DNA from: an uncultured Ilumatobacter sp.
Lineage (GTDB): Bacteria; Actinomycetota; Acidimicrobiia; Acidimicrobiales; Ilumatobacteraceae
Assembly: GCA_938091165.1 (NCBI GenBank)
Contig: CALKNK010000041.1
Location: 1 to 23,983 of the forward strand
DNA: 23,983 bases
Direction of reading: 5' to 3'
In this document: positions 15,649 through 23,854 of the stretch, piece by piece
How positions within the stretch are numbered: position 1 is the stretch's first letter
Layout of the letters: every line of letters begins with the position of its first letter
Position numbers and translations under genes: made by a program
The notes under the pieces: generated by a model
The model's database searches: none
The model's input: only the letters and a program-made list of their open reading frames with translations
What the model was told of the DNA's origin: nothing

Positions 15649-15869
15649 CGACGCAAACCCCCTCTGTTCGCCGTTGTGGTGACGGAACGTAGCACCTCGC
15701 CTCTCACCAATTCGAAGTCAGGAAGAATTGTGTCAGTCAAACACCAACCTGATATCGCAGCGAAATGAACACGAAGCGTCGAGCTATCCCTTGCACCTGG
15801 CAAGGACGCTTGGGGAATAGGTGAGAAGCTTGGAAATAGATTTCACCTGTCGCAAGTCACCGAGTTGCC
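15649..15869. promoter_or_regulatory. Divergent control region between livG and the metallopeptidase gene
   Basis: This 221-base region separates the liv operon (minus) from the metallopeptidase gene (plus). It holds ccttgc-acctg-gcaagg, a perfect 6-5-6 inverted repeat at 15789-15805. It also holds aggtga...tcacct arms about 18 bases apart near 15820-15850, and caattc...gaattg near 15708-15730. These are candidate operator sites; no promoter hexamers can be assigned with confidence. Confidence 0.35.
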
Positions 15870-17432
15870 TTGCCTAGAGTCGTGGAGGTGGGCCATCGTC
15901 AGTTTTTTGCACTGCTGCTCGCTGTCTCGGTCACCGCTGGCGCGTGCGGAGTCGACGTAGCAGTAACCGCGACGCGTTCACAGCAATCCGACTCGACGAC
16001 GACCTCGCTGTCAACGGAGCCGGTTCCCGATGACAGCAATTCTGCGCCAGCCGTTGACCCATCACCGACCGAAGAACCGGACATTGCAATCACCGCACCC
16101 ATCTTGGTTGACGCCGACGCCATCAACTTTGGCCCGAACAAGCCCACTCGTGATTACGACGACTTCCTGCTGGCAACAGTCAGTGACCTCGACAGCTGGT
16201 GGGAGTTGACATATCCGAAGATCTACGGTGCGCCATGGCAGCCGCTGCAGGGCGACGTGTATGCCGCGTACCCCGAGCGTCCCGACGACTTACCGGGCTG
16301 CGGCGAGCCGCGCACTTCATATGACGACGTTCAACAATTTGTAGCGTTCTACTGCGGTCTCGGTGACTTCATTGTTTACGACGACGGCGAGGACGGACTT
16401 CTCGCCGATCTCGCTGACAACCTTGGCGCAGCGACGATCGGCATCGTGCTTGCACACGAATACGGGCACGCCATCCAGCAGCGCAGCGGCGTGCTGGACC
16501 AGAACCTGCCCACCGTCACCACCGAACAGCAAGCTGATTGCTTCGCCGGCGCCTGGGCAGGCCGCGCCGCCCGTAACGAAGGGGCAGTCTCATTCACCGA
16601 CGCCGATGTGGGCGCCGGTCTTATTGCAATGCTCGAAGTTCGCGACCCGGTCGGGCTTGACCAGTTCAGTCCCGGCGGTCATGGGTCGGGTTTCGATCGA
16701 GTCGGCGCATTTCAGGCTGGCTTCGTCGAAGGCCCAATCCGCTGCAGTGGTTTGATTGACGACCCATTACCCCTGGTCCCGAATCAATTTAACGACTTCG
16801 CGGATCAACAGAATGAGGGTAACGCACCGTTTGGATATGACGCTGGCGAGCCTGGTGTGCGTAACGCCGAGCTCTTCGGGTTCCTTGTGCCTGATCTCAA
16901 CCTGTTCTGGGGTGTCGATGTCGCGATTCCTGGTTGGACCGATTTGACTCTCGTCCCGGTCCAGCAAATTGAAGACGCCACGTGTGACAATCTTTTGCCA
17001 GGATTCCACAACGGAGCGGCCCTGTGCCCGTCCGAAAATACCGTTTACCTCAATGAGCCGGTCGCTTTGGACCTTTACCAGCAGCAGACGTTTGGTGACT
17101 TCTCACTCGGCTACCTCATTGGTTTGGCCTGGGCCGAGGCAGCGCAGATTGCGCTGGGCTCAACGCGCACGGGCGAAGATCGCCAACTGGTCAACGACTG
17201 CCTCACCGGTGCTTGGGTTCGATCCGTGATCCCCGTCAACCGAGAGCTCCCTCAGCCTCGTGACGAACGCCGAACCTCGGTAGTATCCCCCGGCGACCTC
17301 GACGAGGCGATCCGCACTGCCATCATCATCGGGGATAGTGGCAATGACGACAATGTTCTTGGCAGCCCATTCGAAAAGATCGACGCTTTCAGCGACGGCG
17401 TCGTCGGCGGCATCGACGCCTGCGGAGCTTGA
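15870..17432 (+). CDS. Secreted HExxH zinc metallopeptidase (neutral zinc metallopeptidase / YpfJ-like)
   Basis: This 520-residue predicted lipoprotein has a signal HRQFFALLLAVSVTAGAC with lipobox A-G-A-C at C26, then an Asp/Ser/Thr/Pro-rich linker to about residue 80. The zinc site is HEYGH at 196-200, with a third ligand likely E219 in TEQQADCFAGAWAGRA, the pattern of the putative neutral zinc metallopeptidase family (YpfJ). The roughly 270 residues after the usual domain end are extra and carry several Cys residues, suggesting disulfides outside the cell. Its substrate is unknown. The annotated start is TTG 15870; GTG 15882 or 15888 are as plausible and keep the signal peptide. The gene ends 22 bases from the convergent hydrolase gene. 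Confidence 0.82.
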   Translation: MPRVVEVGHRQFFALLLAVSVTAGACGVDVAVTATRSQQSDSTTTSLSTEPVPDDSNSAPAVDPSPTEEPDIAITAPILVDADAINFGPNKPTRDYDDFLLATVSDLDSWWELTYPKIYGAPWQPLQGDVYAAYPERPDDLPGCGEPRTSYDDVQQFVAFYCGLGDFIVYDDGEDGLLADLADNLGAATIGIVLAHEYGHAIQQRSGVLDQNLPTVTTEQQADCFAGAWAGRAARNEGAVSFTDADVGAGLIAMLEVRDPVGLDQFSPGGHGSGFDRVGAFQAGFVEGPIRCSGLIDDPLPLVPNQFNDFADQQNEGNAPFGYDAGEPGVRNAELFGFLVPDLNLFWGVDVAIPGWTDLTLVPVQQIEDATCDNLLPGFHNGAALCPSENTVYLNEPVALDLYQQQTFGDFSLGYLIGLAWAEAAQIALGSTRTGEDRQLVNDCLTGAWVRSVIPVNRELPQPRDERRTSVVSPGDLDEAIRTAIIIGDSGNDDNVLGSPFEKIDAFSDGVVGGIDACGA

Positions 17433-17454
17433 TGCCGTAGAAGTCGCAACGAAC

Positions 17455-18408
17455 TCAGTCCAAAAGGGCGTTGAGTAGCTCAGCAAGCTCGACTGGGCGG
17501 TCGCCTTGCACGCTGTGGCCTGATCCGTCGACCAGGTGAACGTCGATGTCGGCTTGCAGCCGACGTGCCTCGGCGACGTCGGCGTCGTCGACGACCGGTG
17601 AGAGCGATCCCCGGATCAACGTGAGTGGGCAGGCGATGGCTGCGAAATCATCCCAGAGGGGGTTGCGATCTCCTGAAACAGGGGTCACATCTGCCTCCGG
17701 CATGGAACCGTTGCCCTTCGTTGTTTGGCCTGTCTGCCGATTGGTCCGGTCGTAGTTCCACTGCCACGACCCGTCAGGGAGCTGATGTGCGTTGTGCAGG
17801 ATCCCGCGCCGCAGGGAGGATTCCGATCGAGTTGGATTGAACTCAATGGTGCGAGTCAGGAGGTCGTCAAAACTCGTGAACGACTGGGGCCCATTGACGA
17901 AGTCGATAATCGCCTTTGCCTTCTCACCGTTGACGCCTGGCGTGATGTCGACCATCGCCAACTGGCGGACAAGTTCGGGGTGACGCGTTGCGAGCATCAT
18001 CGAAGTGAGTCCACCCAGCGACATGCCGACGACAAGCTGTGCGTCCGGTGCGTGCATCTTGACGGCACGGGCCACGTCGTCGGCCAAGTTGGACGGCGAG
18101 TACGCCCCATCGTTACGCCAAGACGAGTGGCCGTGGCCAGGAAGGTCGACCGCGAGCGCAGATCGACCCAACGCAAGCACCACTGTGTCCCAGGTGTGTG
18201 CGTTCTGAGCTCCACCGTGGACGAAGACGATCTCAGCGGGTTGATCCCCCCACGCCAGCAGACTAAGCAACCGACCGTCATCAAGAGCAACCGATCGGCG
18301 TTCCACCTGTGGAAGCTGAGGTACGTCAAGACCGAATTCAGCGATGTTCTCTTCGAACAGTCCGAACTCGTCGTACGGAGCTACAGCGGAATCATCTGAG
18401 GAATCCAT
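17455..18408 (-). CDS. Alpha/beta-fold hydrolase
   Basis: This 317-residue cytoplasmic enzyme of the alpha/beta hydrolase superfamily has the oxyanion-hole motif VHGGAQNAHTW and DLPGHGHSS after the second strand. The nucleophile elbow is G-M-S-L-G-G with S130, an acid is likely D274 or D275 in SPVVDDADV, and the catalytic histidine is H298 in GSGHSVQGD. The set resembles lipases, esterases and haloperoxidase-like hydrolases; the substrate cannot be assigned. The open frame extends to TTG 18432, but ATG 18408 is the better codon; neither has a good Shine-Dalgarno sequence. It follows the L,D-transpeptidase gene on the same strand by 59 bases and may be co-transcribed. Confidence 0.87.
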   Translation of the reverse strand: MDSSDDSAVAPYDEFGLFEENIAEFGLDVPQLPQVERRSVALDDGRLLSLLAWGDQPAEIVFVHGGAQNAHTWDTVVLALGRSALAVDLPGHGHSSWRNDGAYSPSNLADDVARAVKMHAPDAQLVVGMSLGGLTSMMLATRHPELVRQLAMVDITPGVNGEKAKAIIDFVNGPQSFTSFDDLLTRTIEFNPTRSESSLRRGILHNAHQLPDGSWQWNYDRTNRQTGQTTKGNGSMPEADVTPVSGDRNPLWDDFAAIACPLTLIRGSLSPVVDDADVAEARRLQADIDVHLVDGSGHSVQGDRPVELAELLNALLD

Positions 18409-18467
18409 CACGAGTTCGAAGGTACTGGTCAAGGATGCTGGAGCGCTCAGCGGACGCTCCCGGTTGA

Positions 18468-19703
18468 TCAGCCGGCTACAGCCGCGTCGGCCTGACCACC
18501 GCCCATGGACCCGACTCTACTTTCGCCTTCGGCTAGCGGTGTAGTGGCGGTGATATCCGGAACAGCCGTTGTGGTCGTTGTCGAAGCGACGGTAGTTACG
18601 GGCGGAATACTCGCGATGGTTGTGTCTGCTACAGATTTAGCCGTAATGGTTGATGCAACGGTGGTGGTAGTCGTCGTTGAAGTGGTGGTAGATGTTGGCT
18701 CATAGTCAGGATCAGGCCAGTTAAACGTTGGCGGTGGTGATCCGACCGCCTCGGGCTCGTTCTCACCGTCCCACACAAAGACCTGATCGCCGTTGCTCAT
18801 CAGTTCCTGCATGGTTTCAGAAATGTTCAACGGGATGCGGATGCAGCCGTGCGAGGCTCCCCGCAACGGAATATTGAGCGCACCATGAATGGCGATGCCG
18901 TAGTTGAAGTAGACCGGATTCCACATTCCGCCGAGCGCGCTTTCGCGTATCCCCTTCACTTTGCGATAGACGGTGAAGACGCCACCTGGCGTGTTTGAGA
19001 CACCACATTCACCACGCACCAACGGCTCGGTGCCCTGACGGTTGCCGTACTCGCCAGGGCTGATCGTGACTTCTTCGCACCACTGCTCGTTGCTCCCGCT
19101 TGACATGTGCGTGATCATCGTCGGCTTGTCGTCGTGGAAAATCGCCAACACTTGCTCAGGTAAGTAGACCTCGGTGTGATTCGGTGTTGCGTTGGGTCTT
19201 CGGGGTTGGATGACGAACGGCTCCTGCATCGTGTCCCACATCTCGGGCGTGACTCGTCCAGTGGGACCGTTACTCGGACGCTTCATGACCAACTTCTCGT
19301 ACGCCCACACAGCCTTGACTGTTTGATCGCCATAAATGCCGTCGGCAGGGCCAGGCACGAAGCCAAGATCAGTCAAACGCAGTTGAACCTGCTTCACGTC
19401 ATCGCCAGCCAGGCCTTTGCTGAGATTTCGCTGCAGCACAGTTTTGCTGACAGGAAGTGATGTCTCGACTGCGCCAATCGCGTCCGAAACCAAATTCGGG
19501 ACCGCCGGCACATTGACGTCCGTGTCGACGGCAAACGCCGAATCCGCGAGTTCCATCTGCTCCACGCTGCTGTCACCACCGCCGCTAAGAGCGACACCTA
19601 CCGCGACGACGATGCCAAGCAGGCCGACTGCAGTGACAGCTGGAAGCCATTTCGCGACGTGATTCGGAGGTCGCCAAGAGGGCGTGAAGGAGGATTCGTT
19701 CAT
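18468..19703 (-). CDS. L,D-transpeptidase with peptidoglycan-binding domain and Thr-rich tail
   Basis: This 411-residue envelope enzyme has a short cytoplasmic N-terminus, one membrane anchor at about 19-41, a peptidoglycan-binding domain (about 92-158, LAGDDVKQVQLRLTDLGF...YGDQTVKAVW), and a YkuD catalytic domain (about 175-312). The catalytic signature is H273 in IAIHGA and S-H-G-C with C287 in GASHGCIRIP. Such enzymes form 3-3 cross-links in peptidoglycan or attach proteins to it, and in actinobacteria resist most penicillins. The domain order is standard. After it comes a roughly 75-residue Thr/Ser/Ala/Val-rich tail with TTTT runs that looks like an exposed wall-spanning or glycosylated segment. 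The ATG start has a weak ribosome site. Confidence 0.92.
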   Translation of the reverse strand: MNESSFTPSWRPPNHVAKWLPAVTAVGLLGIVVAVGVALSGGGDSSVEQMELADSAFAVDTDVNVPAVPNLVSDAIGAVETSLPVSKTVLQRNLSKGLAGDDVKQVQLRLTDLGFVPGPADGIYGDQTVKAVWAYEKLVMKRPSNGPTGRVTPEMWDTMQEPFVIQPRRPNATPNHTEVYLPEQVLAIFHDDKPTMITHMSSGSNEQWCEEVTISPGEYGNRQGTEPLVRGECGVSNTPGGVFTVYRKVKGIRESALGGMWNPVYFNYGIAIHGALNIPLRGASHGCIRIPLNISETMQELMSNGDQVFVWDGENEPEAVGSPPPTFNWPDPDYEPTSTTTSTTTTTTVASTITAKSVADTTIASIPPVTTVASTTTTTAVPDITATTPLAEGESRVGSMGGGQADAAVAG

Positions 19704-19845
19704 GGTGACGGGGTTGCCGGTCGAAATGAGATTTAACAGTCAGCAGCGACTGCTGTCCGAGGCAAAGGTACCGACCAACGCCATACCTGAATCGTCGCCC
19801 CTGCCATATCCGCCGGGAGTTTCCTTTCTCATCTCTACACCGTTT
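19704..19845. other. Spacer between the glycosyltransferase and L,D-transpeptidase genes
   Basis: This 142-base spacer separates two minus-strand genes. It is long enough to hold a promoter for the transpeptidase gene, but I see no clear hexamers, hairpin or gene in it. Confidence 0.4.
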
Positions 19846-20604
19846 TTAGCTGCGATCAACGATCGACGTGATGCCATCAAGGTCACCGCGCAGCTGGCGC
19901 ATCTCCCGGAGAATCGTGAGGATGATCCCAGGAGAACTGAGTGTTGATTCGCCGCGCGTCCGGGGAAAATAGTCCACGCCAAGCTGCAGCATCTCGTAAC
20001 CGAGCCGAGTGGCTCGGATGACGAGCTCGGCGTCAATGAATGAGCCCTCGCTTTTCAGCTCCACGTGCTCGAACACCCGGGCTCGGCACAACTTGAAGGC
20101 GAAGTTGATGTCGCGAGCCTTGACGCCGAACAGACTGCGAACCAGGAGGTTGTACCAGAAGGTATAGATGGTGCGCAGATACCCCTCTCCAGTGCGGTCA
20201 AATCGATACGCGCTAATGATGTCAGCGTCGTAATCGATCATGAGGCGCACCGCTCGCGGTAATTCCGCCATGTCAAACGGAAGATCTGCGTCGGTGTACA
20301 AAATGAGATCACCGGTTGCAGCGGCAAATCCGGTTTTGATCGCTCCTCCCAGCTTGCGGTTCTTGGCGTGATGCACGACCCGGACGTGTGGGTCTTCTGC
20401 CACGATCCGGTCAGCGATTACGGCAGTGCCATCTGTTGAAGCGTCGTCGACGATGATCAGTTCGTAATCAGCGATGTCACCTGCCTCAACGAGGACCGAA
20501 CAGGCTCGACGGCCTGCCTGCAGCGCCCGCTCTACGTACTCTTCCTCGTTCCACATCGGGTAGAAGATCGAGAGCTTGTCGAATGGTGCACTCGAATTCG
20601 TCAT
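19846..20604 (-). CDS. GT2-family glycosyltransferase, dolichyl/polyprenyl-phosphate sugar transferase-like
   Basis: This 252-residue protein has a GT-A fold of family 2: FYPMWNEEEYVERAL at the start, VDDASTDGT at 52-60, KLGGAIKTGFAAATGDLILYTDADLPFD with the metal-binding D-A-D at 105-107, and a conserved ARDINFAFK acceptor-side motif near 162. This is the pattern of DPM1/DPG synthase-like enzymes. They transfer a sugar from a nucleotide donor to a polyprenyl phosphate on the inner membrane face. There is no membrane segment, so it would act at the membrane surface. The sugar is unknown. ATG at 20604 is the first in-frame ATG. The divergent membrane-protein gene begins 57 bases away. Confidence 0.88.
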   Translation of the reverse strand: MTNSSAPFDKLSIFYPMWNEEEYVERALQAGRRACSVLVEAGDIADYELIIVDDASTDGTAVIADRIVAEDPHVRVVHHAKNRKLGGAIKTGFAAATGDLILYTDADLPFDMAELPRAVRLMIDYDADIISAYRFDRTGEGYLRTIYTFWYNLLVRSLFGVKARDINFAFKLCRARVFEHVELKSEGSFIDAELVIRATRLGYEMLQLGVDYFPRTRGESTLSSPGIILTILREMRQLRGDLDGITSIVDRS

Positions 20605-20661
20605 CGGTGCCGAAGGGTAGCTGCCGGGGAAGTCGGCCCCGCCGCGCCTACCCTTCTGACT

Positions 20662-21210
20662 GTGTCGGGCGTCCCCAAAGAGCCGAATTCCGGAAGTACA
20701 TTCCCCCCTCCTGGCTCTTCGCTTTCTTCACCACCGCTAGCAAAGCCTTCCGTCTCGTCGGCTTTGGGCGAAACGTCACCGCTACCGTCTGCTGCGGTGG
20801 TGCAACCACTGCGGCCCGGCCAAGTCACTGTCGCCTGGCAGATCATGTTGGCGGTTTGCTGGGGGGCTGCGTTCTTCGCGTTCCTTGCGGTTTGGAAAAC
20901 CAGCGAGGAGATCGGGATTGGTACCTGGTGGCTCGGGCCCCGCGCTCAGCCCCAGCCCATCCTGGTCCGCGTTCTGCCGTTCGCCATCACCTTGTCGTTG
21001 GGGTTTCTCGCAATTTCGAATACGCGCCGTGTTGCACTGGCGAGCATCGCCGGGTCGTTGACCATCGCCGGAATTGCGGTCTTCGACATGACACGATCCG
21101 GTGGACTCGCAGCCGTCGAGTTTGCCATTGCCGGTTCGATGCTCCTCGTCTCATGTGGTGCACTTCTTGCATCAGCACGACGGGTACCCGTGCCAGCGCC
21201 TCCGGACTGA
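20662..21210 (+). CDS. Small four-helix membrane protein of unknown function
   Basis: This 182-residue protein has a roughly 55-residue Pro/Ser-rich N-terminus (PPPGSSLSSPPLAKP) and then four hydrophobic segments: about 59-79, 101-118, 123-142 and 150-169. The last segment is followed by basic RR and a Pro-rich end. I do not recognise a family. The proline/serine-rich cytoplasmic arm and short loops are common in small actinobacterial membrane proteins. The GTG start at 20662 has no clear Shine-Dalgarno sequence, and no other start is better. It is divergent from the glycosyltransferase and followed by a long gene-poor stretch. Confidence 0.65.
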   Translation: MSGVPKEPNSGSTFPPPGSSLSSPPLAKPSVSSALGETSPLPSAAVVQPLRPGQVTVAWQIMLAVCWGAAFFAFLAVWKTSEEIGIGTWWLGPRAQPQPILVRVLPFAITLSLGFLAISNTRRVALASIAGSLTIAGIAVFDMTRSGGLAAVEFAIAGSMLLVSCGALLASARRVPVPAPPD

Positions 21211-21565
21211 TCGCCACATAACTCTTCGGGCGATTCGTCATGAAATATCCAGGTGAACCGCGGGCGGCGAGGTTATGAAAGAACTCTCTGGCGATCAGCA
21301 CAGGCACCTACCTCGGCAGGTAATCACCGTATGCATCAATCCACCCGCGATCATGAGGAAACCAGGTGGCATTACCGTCATCCACCGCGCCCTTGATGTG
21401 ACGGAGTCGTCATCGTTCTGGAAGCCGGGCGGCTTTCCGCCTGCAATCGCAATCATCCAAGATGCGGTAATGTTGCAGGCAGCGCGAGAACATCCATGCG
21501 CAAGTTCTAGCCAAGCCGCCAGCTCAAGATAAAAGCTGGATTTGACACCGTAGATGTGTGGCCGC
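21211..21565. other. Gene-poor stretch with possible decayed minus-strand coding sequence
   Basis: These 355 bases separate the small membrane protein from the K+ channel gene. A plus-strand frame (21275-21532, 85 codons, GAGG just before its ATG) has no recognisable family. On the minus strand, one frame reads without a stop from the channel stop to about 21290. Another ends with a protein-like C-terminus, GAVDDGNATWFPHDRGWIDA followed by YGDYLPR and a stop at 21310-21308. These could be pieces of one gene broken by frameshifts. Small stems include tacct-cggc-aggta near 21309-21322, aagcc-gggc-ggctt near 21422-21435, and ccagct...agctgg near 21519-21539. I cannot assign a function. Confidence 0.35.
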
Positions 21566-22360
21566 CTAATTTTTCGGCCCTTCAGGCTCGTCTAAGAAGC
21601 GGCCATCATCAATCACGGCTCGGAGAGCCTTTACTTCCAAGAGAAGTTCGTCAAAGCGATCCTGAATACTGGCTTCCTGGTCTCCCTGTTCGGCATCTTC
21701 CAGACCGAAATAGGAGGCAAGACTGGCAGCAAGCACACCCAGAATCGCTAACCCGGCGAGCATAAGAAAAGCGGCGATTACTCGGCCGACTCCGGTCTCA
21801 GGCACTGTGTCTCCGTAGCCGACGGTCGTGATGGTCACGATTGACCACCAAACACTGTCGCCGAACTTCTCAAAGCCACTGTCAGCATCCTCAACTCGGT
21901 TCACGATGATTGCGGACGTGACTACTGCAGCGCCACCGTAGAATACCGCTACCCCTACTCGGCGTAGCATTCGACTGGCATCACGAGCTGTCTGCAACCC
22001 TGCCAGAGCGAGCGCGACGACCCACCCGGTCAGACCGAAAATCAGTACATCGGCATCCTCCAGTCTCGGAACGAAGATGTAGATCGGGAACGTCAGAAGG
22101 ACAACGACAAGGTGGACTCGGCCTCGCCATCTCGCCAACATGGCATCCTGGTTGCGGTAACGAACTGTGAAATCAACGGCAAATACCAACCAACTCAGGA
22201 TGTAAATGGCCGGGTTGGGCCCAGACGTGGGATCGCCGTCGCTCAGCGTGGGCCCGAGCGGTAACAGTGCAGCAACAACGAGGAACGGAGCGCTACGTCG
22301 CTGCCAATGTCGTATCCGCTCGTCCATTTCGTCGGCTTTTGTCACGGTCGGACTGTCCAC
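21566..22360 (-). CDS. Potassium channel-like membrane protein (TVGYGD pore)
   Basis: This 264-residue ion channel begins with a soluble, charged N-terminus. Membrane segments lie at about 25-38, 50-65, 83-97, 107-122 and 136-153. A pore loop follows with the potassium selectivity filter T-V-G-Y-G-D at 179-184, then the inner helix at about 193-217. The layout is that of six-helix, voltage-sensor-type bacterial channels, but the fourth segment is poor in regularly spaced Arg, so voltage sensing is doubtful. The C-terminal 45 residues are acidic and helix-prone (EDAEQGDQEASIQDRFDELL), probably an oligomerising coiled coil in the cytoplasm. It starts at GTG 22360 with no clear ribosome site; ATG 22327 is an alternative. 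Confidence 0.87.
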   Translation of the reverse strand: MDSPTVTKADEMDERIRHWQRRSAPFLVVAALLPLGPTLSDGDPTSGPNPAIYILSWLVFAVDFTVRYRNQDAMLARWRGRVHLVVVLLTFPIYIFVPRLEDADVLIFGLTGWVVALALAGLQTARDASRMLRRVGVAVFYGGAAVVTSAIIVNRVEDADSGFEKFGDSVWWSIVTITTVGYGDTVPETGVGRVIAAFLMLAGLAILGVLAASLASYFGLEDAEQGDQEASIQDRFDELLLEVKALRAVIDDGRFLDEPEGPKN

Positions 22361-22478
22361 ATCGGAGACGATAGATGAACCTCTCCCTCGGTCTGTGTTT
22401 TGGTCTAGGTGGCTTTTACATCATCTGACGATGGTGTTCGCTGAGAGCGCTCCTGCGGAACGGTATCGTCGTGCAACT

Positions 22479-23840
22479 ATGTCCGACGCTCACACTCCGC
22501 CGCTCGACGGCGCATCTAACGCCAAAGTCTTAATGTCACTGCCTCAGGGCGAGCGGGTCGGCATTGCCTTCTCTGGTGGCCTCGACACCTCGGCTGCTGT
22601 GGCGTGGATGCGCGAGCGTGGTGCCATTCCGTACACGTACACCGCCGACCTCGGCCAGCCTGATGAGCCGGATCTTGAAGGTGTGCCGGTCCGCGCTGTG
22701 CAGTACGGCGCCGAGGAGGCACGAATTGTTGATTGCCGGGATGAGCTGGTTCGGGAGGGACTCATCGCAATTCAATGCGGTGCCTTCCACATCAGCTCAG
22801 GCGGTAAGACCTACTTCAACACAACTCCTCTCGGGCGCGCGGTGACAGGCACATTGCTCGTACGCGCGATGGCCGACGACGGTGTTGACATCTGGGGCGA
22901 CGGCTCGACGTACAAGGGCAACGACATCGAGCGCTTTTATCGCTATGGCCTTCTGGTCAACGAGAACCTGCGAATCTACAAGCCCTGGCTTGATCCCTCG
23001 TTCGTGGAGGAGCTGGGCGGCCGCCAAGGCATGAGCGAATTTCTGCAAACTCGCGATCTGCCTTACCGCGACTCGGTCGAGAAGGCGTATTCCACTGACG
23101 CCAATATTTGGGGCGCCACTCACGAAGCGAAAGCGCTTGAAGAACTCGACACATCGATGGAAATTGTCACGCCGATTATGGGCGTGCCCTTTTGGGACGA
23201 GAGCGTCGTGATCGAGACCGAGGATGTGACGGTGCGTTTCGAGGGGGGCTGGCCTGTGTCCATTAATGGCAACCGCTTCACCTCGCAGGTCGATCTGGTT
23301 GATGAGGCAAATCGCATCGGCGGTCGCCACGGACTCGGGATGAGCGATCAGATCGAGAACCGCATCATCGAGGCAAAGTCGCGAGGCATCTACGAAGCGC
23401 CCGCCTTGGCGCTCCTCCACGCCTGCTACGAGCGGTTGGTCAACGGCATCCACAACGAGAACACAATTGAGAACTATCGAACCATGGGCCGTCGCCTCGG
23501 CCGCCTGCTGTACGAGGGACGCTGGTTCGACCCTCAGAGCTTGATGTTGCGTGAGCCCCTTATGCGCTGGATCGGCTCAGCGGTCACGGGCGAAGTCACG
23601 CTGCGCCTGCGTCGCGGGGACGACTACTCAATTCTTGACACGGTCTCAGACAACCTGACCTACGAGCCGGAACGTCTCTCCATGGAGCGGGTCGAAGATC
23701 AGCCGTTCGGTCCGCTTGACCGCATTGGCCAGTTGACGATGCGCAACCTCGACATCACCGACACTCGCAACAAGCTCAACTTGTACCAAGGCTCCGGCAC
23801 TCTCAAGTCCGGTGACATAACCAAGGCTCTCGACTCGTAG
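22479..23840 (+). CDS. argG: Argininosuccinate synthase, long E. coli-type
   Basis: This 453-residue enzyme joins citrulline and aspartate using ATP to form argininosuccinate in arginine biosynthesis. The ATP pyrophosphatase loop S-G-G-L-D-T-S is at 32-38. Other blocks are AIQCGAFH, TYFNTTPLGRAVTGTLLVRA, WGDGSTYKGNDIERFYRYGL, ANRIGGRHGLGMSDQIENRI (each conserved in E. coli ArgG) and LTMRNLDITDTRNKL near the end. It matches the roughly 447-residue E. coli form by memory in long stretches rather than the roughly 400-residue form usual in actinobacteria. The frame opens as far as 22206. ATG 22479 is chosen because homology starts about 17 residues after it; the upstream part overlaps the divergent channel gene. 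No argH or other arg gene is in view. Confidence 0.96.
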   Translation: MSDAHTPPLDGASNAKVLMSLPQGERVGIAFSGGLDTSAAVAWMRERGAIPYTYTADLGQPDEPDLEGVPVRAVQYGAEEARIVDCRDELVREGLIAIQCGAFHISSGGKTYFNTTPLGRAVTGTLLVRAMADDGVDIWGDGSTYKGNDIERFYRYGLLVNENLRIYKPWLDPSFVEELGGRQGMSEFLQTRDLPYRDSVEKAYSTDANIWGATHEAKALEELDTSMEIVTPIMGVPFWDESVVIETEDVTVRFEGGWPVSINGNRFTSQVDLVDEANRIGGRHGLGMSDQIENRIIEAKSRGIYEAPALALLHACYERLVNGIHNENTIENYRTMGRRLGRLLYEGRWFDPQSLMLREPLMRWIGSAVTGEVTLRLRRGDDYSILDTVSDNLTYEPERLSMERVEDQPFGPLDRIGQLTMRNLDITDTRNKLNLYQGSGTLKSGDITKALDS

Positions 23841-23854
23841 CTCTTCCGGAGGGG

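Noticed and set aside
17725..18399. Plus-strand open frame of 224 codons opposite the hydrolase gene
   Set aside because: The opposite strand encodes a complete alpha/beta hydrolase with its catalytic triad; this frame has no domain.
20583..21221. Plus-strand open frame of 212 codons overlapping the small membrane protein
   Set aside because: It is rich in Arg, Cys and His with no hydrophobic pattern; the alternative frame gives four clean membrane segments.
22206..22478. Upstream 91-codon extension of argG
   Set aside because: It overlaps the divergent K+ channel gene antisense and has no counterpart in ArgG proteins.
22797..23453. Minus-strand open frame of 218 codons inside argG
   Set aside because: It lies wholly antisense to a highly conserved enzyme, has no recognisable domain, and reflects GC-rich codon use.
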